Shown here: positions 9,066 through 18,493 of the stretch, piece after piece | Layout: each line of letters starts with the position of its first letter | Position numbering within the stretch: position 1 is the first letter of the stretch | Translations under genes and position numbers: made by a program | The notes under the pieces: generated by a model | What the model saw: the letters and a program-made list of their open reading frames with translations, nothing else | Database searches by the model: none | What the model was told of the DNA's origin: nothing | From: Flavobacterium sp. W4I14 | GTDB lineage: Bacteria > Bacteroidota > Bacteroidia > Sphingobacteriales > Sphingobacteriaceae | NCBI GenBank assembly: GCA_030817875.1 | Contig: JAUSZU010000001.1 | Span: forward strand, 2,418,001 to 2,482,000 | DNA: 64,000 bases | Direction of reading: 5' to 3'

Positions 9066-10772
9066 CTATTTATTATAACCAAAGTTTTGGTCCAATTTAC
9101 CACCTGATGCTAAAATTTCGGCTCTGGGTATAGGTAACCAATAGTGTTTGGTCTCAAACTTGCGTCCATCTAAAGCAACCTTAGGTGTATAAGTAAATCC
9201 ACTAGCTGTTTTGGTAATAATCATTCCACCAGCAGGTTTATTTTCTGTTACATCGGCAATTTTCCATCTTCTTACATCATAAAAACGATGCTCTTCGAAG
9301 GCAAGCTCTACCCTACGCTCGTAACGTACTGCATCTCGCATTTGCGATTGTGTAAGTCCGACAGCTAATGCCGGCATATTTACACCAGATCTTGCACGTA
9401 CCATATTTATCGCTTGCCTTGCCGACATTGTAGCTCCGGCAGGAACAGCATCAGGACCATAAGCTTCGTTTGCCGCTTCTGCATAATTAAGCAATATTTC
9501 TGCATATCTAAAATAGATCCAAGGTTGAAAACCTGCATTTCCCCAAGGGTTTTGTAAAGGATATGCATTGTTCATGAATTTTTTAAGATAATAACCCGTT
9601 TTAGTCGTATTCCAGTTATCAATTCCGTCTTTACTGTCTTTCCCACCAGGAATAAACGTTTCTACATTACGTTCGCGGTAAGCCGCTCCGTTGTACAAAA
9701 TGGTTGCGGCAAACCGTGGATCGCGGTCTTTATAAGGATTATTTGCATCATAACCAGAGGTTGGGTCGGTAATCGGTTTTCCGTTGGTCATTTCGTAATC
9801 ATCTACCAGGTTTTGCATAGGAAGATTTCCTCCCCAGCCGCCATAACCGTTTGGCCCGTTGGCAATCTCCAGGTGTGTATGGTTGGCATTTTTTGTAAAT
9901 AATCTGGCAAAGATAATTTCGTTATTCTGATCATTCAGGAACAGGTTTTCATAGCCTCCGTTAAAAATACTGTATTTATTTAAGGCAATAACAGCTTGCG
10001 CTGCTGTTGCTGCTGCCTCCCATGTACCCGCATTGTACAATGGACTTGCGGCATATAAAAGCAAACGCGATTTAAGTGCCAGTGCAGCACCTTTAGTGGC
10101 TCTACCCGGCATCCAGCTACTGCTATTATCCAGTGGCAGATCTGCAGCCGCTTCATTGAGCTGGGCCACAGTATAATCAATGCTCTCTTTTATTGTTGCA
10201 CGCTGAAACAATGCCGGGTCTTGTAAATTATCGGTCAGGCTGGTTACTTTATCACCCATTAAAACTACGCCGCCATAGTTTCGAATTAAATCCTGATAAC
10301 GGAAAGCCCTTACAAATTTGAGCTCTGCTATCAGTTGCTTTTTATGCGATGGGCTCATGGCAATTTTAGCAAGCACACCAAGCGCATAATTACATTCTCT
10401 TATGCTTTTGTAGCTTCTGCCCCAGTATACACCTGCACTGCCTAAATTTTCCGGGGCCAGCTGGCCTCTTTGAATCAACCAGGTAAAATCATCGTTATTG
10501 TAAACAGATTCGTCTGTATATGAACTCCACATACTGTATTCGAAGCCCCTGCCAAACCCTGGTGCAGAACCGTCTCCTTCTTTATCCTGTAATCGGGTGG
10601 CAATATACCTGTTGGTTACATAAGCTTCCAGAACAGACGTATCACTCTCTATAGTAGTTGTAGAAATCCGGTCTGTTGGTTCTACGTTTAAAAAATCTTT
10701 TTTACAGCCCACCACACTCAATGAGATTAATGATAAGCCTAATAATATTTTATGTATTGATTTAGTATTCAT
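9066..10772 (-). CDS. SusD/RagB-family glycan-binding lipoprotein (PUL 1)
   Basis: A 568-residue surface lipoprotein that caps the SusC channel and binds oligosaccharide. The lipobox ends at Cys23 ('LSVVGCKKDFLNVEPTDR'), the usual SusD start. The TPR-like helical core is seen in segments such as 'LIAELKFVRAFRYQDLIRNYGGV', and the C-terminal family signature is 'RYAEILLNYAEAANEAYG' near residue 440 with 'YERRVELAFEEHRFYDVRRW' near residue 500. It starts 5 bp after SusC. It shares the family fold with the second SusD in this window (53823-55346), but the long spacer regions differ, so the ligands probably differ as well. Confidence 0.97.
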   Translation of the reverse strand: MNTKSIHKILLGLSLISLSVVGCKKDFLNVEPTDRISTTTIESDTSVLEAYVTNRYIATRLQDKEGDGSAPGFGRGFEYSMWSSYTDESVYNNDDFTWLIQRGQLAPENLGSAGVYWGRSYKSIRECNYALGVLAKIAMSPSHKKQLIAELKFVRAFRYQDLIRNYGGVVLMGDKVTSLTDNLQDPALFQRATIKESIDYTVAQLNEAAADLPLDNSSSWMPGRATKGAALALKSRLLLYAASPLYNAGTWEAAATAAQAVIALNKYSIFNGGYENLFLNDQNNEIIFARLFTKNANHTHLEIANGPNGYGGWGGNLPMQNLVDDYEMTNGKPITDPTSGYDANNPYKDRDPRFAATILYNGAAYRERNVETFIPGGKDSKDGIDNWNTTKTGYYLKKFMNNAYPLQNPWGNAGFQPWIYFRYAEILLNYAEAANEAYGPDAVPAGATMSARQAINMVRARSGVNMPALAVGLTQSQMRDAVRYERRVELAFEEHRFYDVRRWKIADVTENKPAGGMIITKTASGFTYTPKVALDGRKFETKHYWLPIPRAEILASGGKLDQNFGYNK

Positions 10773-10777
10773 GATGT

Positions 10778-13700
10778 TTAGAATTTAATATTAGCGCCCA
10801 GATTAATAATACGTTGCTGTGGATAGAACTGGCCACTGCCACTGTTTCCTTCGGGGTCGTAATCTTTAACTTTTGAAAAGGTTAACAGGTTAAATGCACT
10901 GGCATAAAACCTTAGGCCCGAAACATTTATCTTCTGTAAAAACGGCGCTTTTAAATTATAGGCAAGCTCTACGTTTTTCAGCCTTAAAAAAGAAGCATCA
11001 TTTAACCAAAAAGTATTGGTAAACTGTCCGCCACTGATGGCGTTCGAGGCACGATCGGTAACTCTCGGATAAGTTCCATTAGGGTTTGATGCGCTAAACC
11101 TGTTATCGGCCCAGCTACTGTAAAAGTTACCTACACTTCCTGCTTCCGGCAAAACATATTGGCTAACCTGACCCTGCCCCGACAACACGAATGATAAATC
11201 GAAATTCTTGTAAGAAGCTCCGAAATTTAAACCATAAGTAATTTGAGGGGTATTGCTATAAGCTGATCTCGTTTGATCATCAGCAGTAATCTTTCCGTCA
11301 TTGTTATAATCCAAATATTTAAGATCACCTATTTTAGCACCACTTACATGGGGATAAGCATCCAACTCCTGTTGTGTTCTAAATATGCCAATACTATTGT
11401 ACAGCAGGTAGGAATTTAGCGTTCTGCCTGTTTGGCGCTGATAATCTAACGTACCGCTGGCCTCATCAATAAACACGACCTTATTTTTAGCATAGGTAAT
11501 GTTTCCCGATAAATTCCAGTTAAAGTTTTCGCCATTATGGTTATAACCTAAGGTAGCCTCAAAACCATTGCTGTTTACCTTACCGATATTTTCTGATGGC
11601 ACCAACGGTGTATAATTGGGGCTTTTATCGTCAAATGGATTAACTATACCTGAAGAACCTGGTAATGAAGCATTTCGCGTTGTTAAAATATCAGAACGTT
11701 TTTGCTGGAAATAAATGGCTTCGATGCTAAAGTTTTTAAATACTGTAGCGTTAATTCCGATATCGAGTTTTTTCGCCACCTCCCAGGTAATGTTCGGGTT
11801 TGCTAATTTAACCAGGTTTACACCAGGTTGTATGGTTAGCGAATTGGTTACATCTCTGGCCACAAACCCGTTGCCTACCAGTACATAGTTATCGAAATAC
11901 TGGAAACCATTTACATTATCGTTACCCAGCGCACCATACGATGCACGGATTTTTAAGTTATCAATAAATTTAACGTTTTCGTTAAACCATTTTTCTTTTG
12001 AAATTACCCAACCTGCAGAAGCAGATGGGAAAACACCATACTGTTTGCCTTGAGGAAAAATAGATGATCCATCAACACGCAACTGGCCTTCAAAAAGATA
12101 TTTATCATCATAAGTATAAGCTAAACGGCTGATTATACTCCGGCGGTTGTAGTTAGAGCTATAACCCGAGTTCAGAAAATCCGTAGCTGCTGTGCCGCCT
12201 TGCGAAAGTTCAGGCAGTGATGTAGATAAAAAGTTAAAACGCTGTGCATCGAAATATTCTAAATGATTTTCGCTTTGTTCGTAACCCACAAAGGCATTAA
12301 TATCATGCAGGTTAAATTTACGGGCGTAATTCAGCTTAATATTTGAAGTAAGCAACGATTCGTTTTTATGGCTTTCGGTTAATGTTGCTTTTTGATTGTT
12401 ACCACCAACAATTACGCTGTTAAAGTTTTTTGTGCCTTGATCATACTGGTACAACAGGTAAGGTTTGTTAAAACTTTTGCTAAAAACATTTGATTTGTCT
12501 GCCGAGAAAAAGCCATCTACAGAAAGTCCCTGTACACCTGGTATAATAAACGTAGCCCTTAAAATTCCATTTAAAACCTGTGTAGGATTTTTATTGGTTC
12601 CACCTATATCGGTTACCTGCATTGCAGGGTTTGCATTTTCTATCCCTGTAGTTGGCAAACCATTTGGATAATATGCAGCGGCAATTGGTTTCGATCTATA
12701 AATCGATCTAAAAAGATCACCGGCCCCAACCTGCGGAAATACGCGGTTCTCTTGCCTGCCCGATACTGACAAACCAACTTTAATATATTTAGATATATTG
12801 GCATCAACATTAGTACGAAAATTGTACTGATTATACTTGGTTGCACCATTTTTGTATAATCCATCCTGGGCTATTGTACCCAATGAAACATAGTATTTTA
12901 CATCTTCACTGCCACCATTAACCGAAAGGCTATGCTGACTTTGAAGGGCGGTCTTTTTCAGTGTTTCGTTAATCCAATCGGTATTTGGATACAAGAGCGG
13001 ATCGGAACCATTGCGGAATTTCTCTATCTGATCTGCAGTATAAGATTGATTAAGACCACCGGCAGGATTTGAATCGAAACTAATTTCGTTCATAATTTGT
13101 GCATAAGTAGCTGCATCGGCCATTTTCGGCAATCTTGTAGGCGACCCAAAGCCCTGGTTAAAACTGTAACTTATAGATGGTTTACCTGTTTTTCCTTTTT
13201 TGGTGGTAACCAATATTACACCGTTTGCGGCTCTGTTACCATAAATAGCGGCAGATGCATCTTTTAATACCGAAACACTTTCAATATCGTTAGGATCTAA
13301 ACGTTCAAGCCCACCAATCTGACCTGGAACTCCATCAACTACAATGAGTACATTATTACTACCGGTAGTGGCAAGCCCCCTAACCGTAATGGTAGAACCA
13401 TCAACACCAGGTTCGCCACTGCGGTTATTTACAATTACCCCCGAAAACCGGCCAGCCAAAGAGTTTGAAAGGTTTGGTTGTGGGCTTTTCATTAATTCAC
13501 TTCCTTTTACCTGTGATATGGAACCTGTTAAGGTTGCTTTCTTCTGGGTGCCATAACCAACCACTACCAATTCGGTTAAGGTTTTAGATTCTGAACCAAG
13601 CTGAACGTTAATATTTGTTCTGTTTCCTACCGTTTGTTCCTGACTGGTGTAGCCAACATAAGAAAAAACGAGTATATCAGTTGTAGCTGCAACAGCAATG

Positions 13701-13957
13701 CTATAGTTACCCTTCGCATCGGTTTGTACCGCCTTCTCTGTACCCTTAATTTTAACGGCTACACCTGGAAATGTAGCACCTGTTTCGTTTGTTACGGTAC
13801 CCGTTACCACAATTTCTTTAAGCTTGTTCTTTATCCCTGTTTTAACAGAACCTAAAGATGCCATTGCCGGTAAACTGATGGATACGATAAATAGAAATGC
13901 CAGTGTTTTAATTGTAAAGAATTTTGGCAAAAATCCTTTCAGAACTTTTCTTCTCAT
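10778..13957 (-). CDS. SusC/RagA-family TonB-linked outer-membrane transporter (PUL 1)
   Basis: A 1059-residue TonB-dependent importer. After the signal peptide comes a carboxypeptidase-regulatory-like beta-sandwich ('VTGTVTNETGATFPGVAVKI'), the SusC hallmark 'LTELVVVGYGTQKKATLTGS', a plug domain with 'VDGVPGQIGGLERLDPNDIE' and 'LKDASAAIYGNRAANGVILV', then the 22-strand barrel to the end. There is no N-terminal STN domain, which fits control by the hybrid two-component regulator next door and not by an anti-sigma factor. I start at the ATG at 13957; the frame opens at a TTG four codons earlier. The gene lies 229 bp downstream of the regulator, and a candidate operator lies in that gap. Confidence 0.97.
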   Translation of the reverse strand: MRRKVLKGFLPKFFTIKTLAFLFIVSISLPAMASLGSVKTGIKNKLKEIVVTGTVTNETGATFPGVAVKIKGTEKAVQTDAKGNYSIAVAATTDILVFSYVGYTSQEQTVGNRTNINVQLGSESKTLTELVVVGYGTQKKATLTGSISQVKGSELMKSPQPNLSNSLAGRFSGVIVNNRSGEPGVDGSTITVRGLATTGSNNVLIVVDGVPGQIGGLERLDPNDIESVSVLKDASAAIYGNRAANGVILVTTKKGKTGKPSISYSFNQGFGSPTRLPKMADAATYAQIMNEISFDSNPAGGLNQSYTADQIEKFRNGSDPLLYPNTDWINETLKKTALQSQHSLSVNGGSEDVKYYVSLGTIAQDGLYKNGATKYNQYNFRTNVDANISKYIKVGLSVSGRQENRVFPQVGAGDLFRSIYRSKPIAAAYYPNGLPTTGIENANPAMQVTDIGGTNKNPTQVLNGILRATFIIPGVQGLSVDGFFSADKSNVFSKSFNKPYLLYQYDQGTKNFNSVIVGGNNQKATLTESHKNESLLTSNIKLNYARKFNLHDINAFVGYEQSENHLEYFDAQRFNFLSTSLPELSQGGTAATDFLNSGYSSNYNRRSIISRLAYTYDDKYLFEGQLRVDGSSIFPQGKQYGVFPSASAGWVISKEKWFNENVKFIDNLKIRASYGALGNDNVNGFQYFDNYVLVGNGFVARDVTNSLTIQPGVNLVKLANPNITWEVAKKLDIGINATVFKNFSIEAIYFQQKRSDILTTRNASLPGSSGIVNPFDDKSPNYTPLVPSENIGKVNSNGFEATLGYNHNGENFNWNLSGNITYAKNKVVFIDEASGTLDYQRQTGRTLNSYLLYNSIGIFRTQQELDAYPHVSGAKIGDLKYLDYNNDGKITADDQTRSAYSNTPQITYGLNFGASYKNFDLSFVLSGQGQVSQYVLPEAGSVGNFYSSWADNRFSASNPNGTYPRVTDRASNAISGGQFTNTFWLNDASFLRLKNVELAYNLKAPFLQKINVSGLRFYASAFNLLTFSKVKDYDPEGNSGSGQFYPQQRIINLGANIKF

Positions 13958-14084
13958 ATTGGTTTGCAAGTTTAATATTTGGTTAGCAGATCAACTTTAC
14001 AACCTACCCAACAGAACCCTCTATCGGAATCACGATTATAATACTGCTTTATGGAAGGCTAAATTAGCGCCAACAAACAACTCC

Positions 14085-14122
14085 TAAGGGGTACAAACAG
14101 TCCAAATTAGAGGGGTAAACAA
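14085..14122 (-). promoter_or_regulatory. Candidate HTCS operator: direct repeat upstream of SusC
   Basis: On the minus strand the heptamer TACCCCT occurs twice with a 24-bp repeat distance, each preceded by GTTT (with an extra G in one copy). The proximal copy lies about 130 bp before the SusC ATG, and a -7-like TAATTTAG (one mismatch to the Bacteroidota TAnnTTTG) follows about 20 bp later. AraC-type HTCS proteins bind direct repeats next to the -33 box, so the position fits. The function is inferred. Confidence 0.45.
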
Positions 14123-14154
14123 ACCGAAAAAGCCCCAAAACAATGCTTTGGGGC
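14123..14154 (-). terminator. Intrinsic terminator after the HTCS gene
   Basis: On the minus strand, 33 bp past the regulator stop, arms GCCCCAAA and TTTGGGGC enclose a 7-nt loop and are followed by CTTTTTC. It separates the regulator transcript from susC. Confidence 0.82.
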
Positions 14155-14186
14155 CGATTATTAAAAAAATAGTGAATGGCTGCTTG

Positions 14187-16448
14187 CTATTTGCCTTTTT
14201 TAACTGTGGTATTTATGTTATTGGAAAACGGCTTGCGGAATTTTTTAATGTACTGCGATGGGTTCATGTTAAAGAGCTTATAAAACTGCTCTCTAAAATA
14301 TTTTGGATCGTTAATACCAACCATGTAAGAAGTTTCCTGAATGGTTTTATCGGTATTGATAAAAATTTCGGCAGCTTTCCTTAACCTAATGAAACGGATA
14401 AAGCCATTCGCTGACTGACCTGAAATAGATTTTATTTTGCGGTAAAGATTAGACCTCGACATACCAATAGCTGCAGTCAGTATATCGATATTAAAATCGG
14501 GATCGATCAGGTGTTCTTCTACAATACCGATACAGGTATCCAAAAACTCTTTGTATTCTGCAGAGATTTTGGTGTTGTTAGAATTGAGGGTAATCTCGTT
14601 ATAAAAGTATTTTTGCAGCGCATTTTTACTTTTTAGTATACTGGCTACCCTCGCTTTTAAAAAATCTTTATCAAAAGGTTTACTAATGTAATCATCGGCC
14701 CCACCTTCTATTCCTTTAAGTTTAACCTCTGGCGCAGAAATAGCGGTTAACAGGATAATAGGAATGTGAGAAACAGCTACATCTTCTTTTATTTTACTAC
14801 AAAGTTCTATCCCGGTTATACCATCCATCATTACGTCACATATCACAATATCGGGCAACAGTTCTTTTACCATGTCGTACCCGTCTTCTCCGTTGCTCGC
14901 TTCATAAAGATGATAATCCATTCTGAAAACCTGTTTCAGGTATTCTCTGATCTCGATGTTATCATCAATAATCAATAGTGTTTTCAAATCCACAGCGAGC
15001 TGACTATCAATCAATGGTTCTTCTGCTGCTTTTACAATATTATTTGCCGTTATTTCATCCTCTATTAACTCTTTAAATAATGATGAATCGGTATCTATCA
15101 GTTCCTCCTGCAAAATTACTGCATCTTTAAAATGGCTTATTCCTTTTAATAAAGCAATATTAAATGCCGTGCCTTTATTTTCAACGCTGGTATAACTTAT
15201 CGCTCCACCATGCATTTCTATAAAATTCTTGGCCAGGTACAAACCGATACCGAAACCTCCTTTTGCTGATTTATTTCCTGGATCCTGATAAAATTTTTCA
15301 TAGAGTTTTTCTCCTGCAAAGCTGGTAATACCACAACCTGTATCTTCTATGAGCACATTTATATTTTCCCGGTTACTTTTTACAATCATTTTAACCGTAC
15401 CGCCTTCGGGCGTAAATTTTATGGCATTTGCTAGGAGATTAAAAAACACAATCTCTATTTTTTCCCTATCAGCATAAAATGGGATCAATTCATCGGCACA
15501 TATAAACTCAAATACAACATTTTTAGACCTGGCCTGGTGTACAAAACAAAGAAATACTTCTTTACACAAACTCACCAGATTTACGGGAGCTACTTTTAAT
15601 TTTCCGCCATAGGTATCTGCTTTTCTGAACAATAACAATTGATCCACCAAACTTAAAAGCCGTTTTGCATTCCTGTAAACAATATTTAAATCAGTGGTAT
15701 CCACATTTTTATCGTTCTTGTATAAAAGCTCTTTAACCGGATTGATAATTAGTGTAAGTGGCGTACGAAACTCGTGCGATACATTGGTAAAAAAAGAAAG
15801 TTTCTTCTCACTGAGTTCTTTCTCTTTTTCACTTTCTACATGAGCCAGTTTCACCTGAAATTCGAGGTTTGCGCGATGCTCACGGTACTTAAGATAGGCA
15901 TAAATCATCCCGAAGAAAGCCAGCCCATAAATACAAAAAGCCCACCAGGTACGGTACCATGGCGGTGTAATGGTAATCGCGATAGCGTTGCCCTCCATAT
16001 TCCAGATGCCATCGTTATTTGATGCCCTTACCTTTAACACATACTTACCCGGATTTAAATTGGTATAGGTAACTTTATGCTCACTACCACTATAGTTCCA
16101 TTTCTTATCGAAACCTTCGAGAAAATAAGCATACTTGTTTTTTTCTGAAAGCGTATAATTAAGTGCTACAAAACCAAAAGAAAGCACACTCTGGCTATAG
16201 GGCAAAGTAATCTCCTTAATCATGTACACCGGTAATTTTAACGGAGAATCATCACCCGGCAGAATTAATTTATTGAAAATAGAGAAATCGGAAAAATAAA
16301 CCGCCGGAGCCGTTTTATTATATTTTAGCTGTTGTGGATTAAAATAAACGATACCTTTACTTCCCGCCAGGTAAATTTCTCCTTTTGCATTTTTACAGAT
16401 AGCGGCATTGGCATAAACACCGTCTTTCTCATCATAATTTTTCACCAT
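14187..16448 (-). CDS. Hybrid two-component system regulator (HTCS), C-terminal half after a frameshift
   Basis: The 753-residue downstream part of a one-protein two-component regulator that switches PUL 1 on. It begins inside the last propeller blade ('GEIYLAGSKGIVYFNP'), then has the Y_Y_Y domain (about 60-150), a TM segment ('WWAFCIYGLAFFGMIYAYL'), the HisKA box 'FFTNVSHEFRTPLTL' near residue 223, the ATPase motifs 'NLLANAIKFT' and 'GGFGIGLYLA', a receiver ('LLIIDDN', phospho-Asp in 'IVICDVMMDG', Lys in 'ISKPFD'), and a C-terminal AraC domain ('FNMNPSQYIKKFR'). The ATG at 16448 is internal; the true start is at 18312. Without the upstream half it lacks the signal peptide and most of the sensor, so alone it could not sense glycan. 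Confidence 0.93.
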   Translation of the reverse strand: MVKNYDEKDGVYANAAICKNAKGEIYLAGSKGIVYFNPQQLKYNKTAPAVYFSDFSIFNKLILPGDDSPLKLPVYMIKEITLPYSQSVLSFGFVALNYTLSEKNKYAYFLEGFDKKWNYSGSEHKVTYTNLNPGKYVLKVRASNNDGIWNMEGNAIAITITPPWYRTWWAFCIYGLAFFGMIYAYLKYREHRANLEFQVKLAHVESEKEKELSEKKLSFFTNVSHEFRTPLTLIINPVKELLYKNDKNVDTTDLNIVYRNAKRLLSLVDQLLLFRKADTYGGKLKVAPVNLVSLCKEVFLCFVHQARSKNVVFEFICADELIPFYADREKIEIVFFNLLANAIKFTPEGGTVKMIVKSNRENINVLIEDTGCGITSFAGEKLYEKFYQDPGNKSAKGGFGIGLYLAKNFIEMHGGAISYTSVENKGTAFNIALLKGISHFKDAVILQEELIDTDSSLFKELIEDEITANNIVKAAEEPLIDSQLAVDLKTLLIIDDNIEIREYLKQVFRMDYHLYEASNGEDGYDMVKELLPDIVICDVMMDGITGIELCSKIKEDVAVSHIPIILLTAISAPEVKLKGIEGGADDYISKPFDKDFLKARVASILKSKNALQKYFYNEITLNSNNTKISAEYKEFLDTCIGIVEEHLIDPDFNIDILTAAIGMSRSNLYRKIKSISGQSANGFIRFIRLRKAAEIFINTDKTIQETSYMVGINDPKYFREQFYKLFNMNPSQYIKKFRKPFSNNINTTVKKGK

Positions 16449-16461
16449 TTTGTTTACAGGA

Positions 16462-18312
16462 TCAAAGAGTGAAATTCCCTGTTCGGTTCGTTACCCATAA
16501 CCTGCCATTATTGTCTTCTACCAGATCGGTAAAAACATTGCTCGCAAAACCGTTTTGCTTTGAATATATTTCGAAAGTATCTGTTTTGGCTACATATTTA
16601 TTCAATCCATCGCGGGTGCAGATCCAAACGTTTTGGTGCGAATCCAGATAAAGGCTATTTACAATATTATTGCTAATACCACCTTTTCTTGAATTATCGA
16701 TCATGTAATTCCTAAACTTTCTGGTTTTAGGGTTAAAGCGGCTGAGCCCACTTCCGTATGTCCCTATCCAAACATTGCCCTGCGCATCTTTTAAAAGGCA
16801 ATATAAATGGTTATTACTCAATGAAGCCTGGTTTTTAGGATCGTTAAAGTAATGGGTATAACTGCCGGTTTTTTCGTTATACACTTTCAAACCAGCATCG
16901 GTAGCCAAATAATATTCGTGATTATTTACCTCAATCAAATCTCTAAAAACATCTTCATTAAAAAAACTACCTAGTGCCGAACGGTGATGATGGTGAACAA
17001 ATTTATTCTCTTTCTCCTCGTAACGGTCGAAACCATTTTCGCCCATTACCCACAGCCTGCCATTTAAATCTGCAGATAGGTTGATGATATCAGAGCTGGA
17101 TAAACTATTTGCATTACTGGTATGCAGCAATTTGATTACTGAACGATTATCGGGATTATATTTAAACAAACCTTTGTTTGTACCTACCCAAAAATCCTTA
17201 CCATAACTGATGATGGATTTGATGTCGGCCTGCCCAAATGGAAGAGAAATAAAATTAAATTTATATTGATTAAAGTCTATTTTACTGAGACCATTTTTAC
17301 CACAAACCCATATCATTCCTGTTTTATCCCGGTATAGACCTCCATTGGCAAAAAATTCGAGTTCTTCTATTTTCTCCCATTTATTTAATTCGGTGTTTAC
17401 CCAAAATAATCCGGCATTTCCGCCAACCAGCATTTTTTTTGCACCTAAATTTAACACACTAAATACGGAAGCGTTACCAGTGCCTTTACTACTGTAGGTG
17501 TTGAATTTCCCTGCTTTCGGATCGAATCTGAACAGATCGCCTTTCCAATAACAGCCAACCCATATCATGCCATCGGCATCTATACTAAGTGTCCAGATAT
17601 CGTTTGGATTTTTTTCGCCAGTTATTTCCTTTTGCGTGTAATTGGTAAAGCCCCGTGTCTTTTGATCAAATTTATTTAATCCTTTGCTCCAATTGCCTAA
17701 CCATAAATTACCTTCATTATCTTCTGCAATGGCATTAACCGATTTTCCTTTAATGGCATTTGGATTTTTAATGTCGGGCTGGTAAACTGTAAAAGATGCC
17801 GAGTTTTTGTTAAAAAGGTTAAAACCATCGTCGGTACCTACCCAGAGCTTATTTGTTCTATCAATGAGTAACGACCAGACTTTATTATTGCTCAACGATG
17901 TTCTCTTGTTTTCTTTATGATAAAAACGCTCAAACTTTTCTGTTACAGGATCGAATTTATTTAAACCGTTCATGGTAGCCACCCAGAAAGCACCACTCTG
18001 ATCTTCTACAACAGCATTGATATAGTTATTGGTTAGTGAGGTGGTATCGCCCGGTATATTCACATAAATTTTAAAAGAATAACCATCAAACTTACACAAA
18101 CCGTTTTCGGTACCCACCCATATAAATCCCCTTTTATCTTTTAAGGCTGCTGTTGTGTTTTTTGAAGGGAGCCCTTCATTTATGCCGTATGTTTTAATTA
18201 CATAATGGCCTGCTATTACAGGCTGGTTATCGACATGGGATACCTGCGCTTTAACATGAGTAAAGAGGAAAAAAAATTGTAGAAGAAAACAAGTTAGACT
18301 AATGAATCTCAT
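16462..18312 (-). CDS. Hybrid two-component system regulator (HTCS), N-terminal sensor half
   Basis: The 616-residue upstream part of the same regulator: a signal peptide (residues 1-22) and two seven-bladed propellers of the Reg_prop type. The recurring blade pattern is W-[IV]-G-T-x(2)-G-L-x-[KR]-[FY], for example 'FIWVGTENGLCKFDGYSF' and 'FWVATMNGLNKFDPVTEKF'. This periplasmic part binds the inducing oligosaccharide. The frame ends early after 'LWVTNRTGNFTL'. Removing one C from the CCC run at 16477-16479 turns this into 'TGISLFDPVNKMVKNYDE' and joins it to the next ORF, giving 1374 residues, the usual HTCS length. GH31 lies upstream (stop at 18494) behind its own terminator. Confidence 0.93.
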   Translation of the reverse strand: MRFISLTCFLLQFFFLFTHVKAQVSHVDNQPVIAGHYVIKTYGINEGLPSKNTTAALKDKRGFIWVGTENGLCKFDGYSFKIYVNIPGDTTSLTNNYINAVVEDQSGAFWVATMNGLNKFDPVTEKFERFYHKENKRTSLSNNKVWSLLIDRTNKLWVGTDDGFNLFNKNSASFTVYQPDIKNPNAIKGKSVNAIAEDNEGNLWLGNWSKGLNKFDQKTRGFTNYTQKEITGEKNPNDIWTLSIDADGMIWVGCYWKGDLFRFDPKAGKFNTYSSKGTGNASVFSVLNLGAKKMLVGGNAGLFWVNTELNKWEKIEELEFFANGGLYRDKTGMIWVCGKNGLSKIDFNQYKFNFISLPFGQADIKSIISYGKDFWVGTNKGLFKYNPDNRSVIKLLHTSNANSLSSSDIINLSADLNGRLWVMGENGFDRYEEKENKFVHHHHRSALGSFFNEDVFRDLIEVNNHEYYLATDAGLKVYNEKTGSYTHYFNDPKNQASLSNNHLYCLLKDAQGNVWIGTYGSGLSRFNPKTRKFRNYMIDNSRKGGISNNIVNSLYLDSHQNVWICTRDGLNKYVAKTDTFEIYSKQNGFASNVFTDLVEDNNGRLWVTNRTGNFTL

Positions 18313-18441
18313 AGTTGAACAACAAAATTTGATGGGAGAATGCCTTAGCTAAACCCTGCCTCTTTCGAAATAGACGAGCTGTAAAGATACAATTTGCAAA
18401 CTTATTACCGAATCTATTCTTCTCTTCAAGTTAGTACCAAT

Positions 18442-18473
18442 AAAAAAGAGGCCGATTAAAAACCGACCTCTTT
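18442..18473 (-). terminator. Intrinsic terminator after GH31
   Basis: On the minus strand a 13-bp stem with two G-U pairs (AAAGAGGTCGGTT against AATCGGCCTCTTT) is followed by TTTTTTATT. It ends the GH31 transcript 21 bp past the stop and so separates GH31 from the HTCS gene. Confidence 0.88.
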
Positions 18474-18493
18474 GCAAAACTAACTACTACTAA

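Noticed and set aside
14187..16448. Treating the downstream HTCS half as an independent kinase gene
   Set aside because: It starts inside a propeller blade, and one base deletion joins it perfectly to the upstream half.
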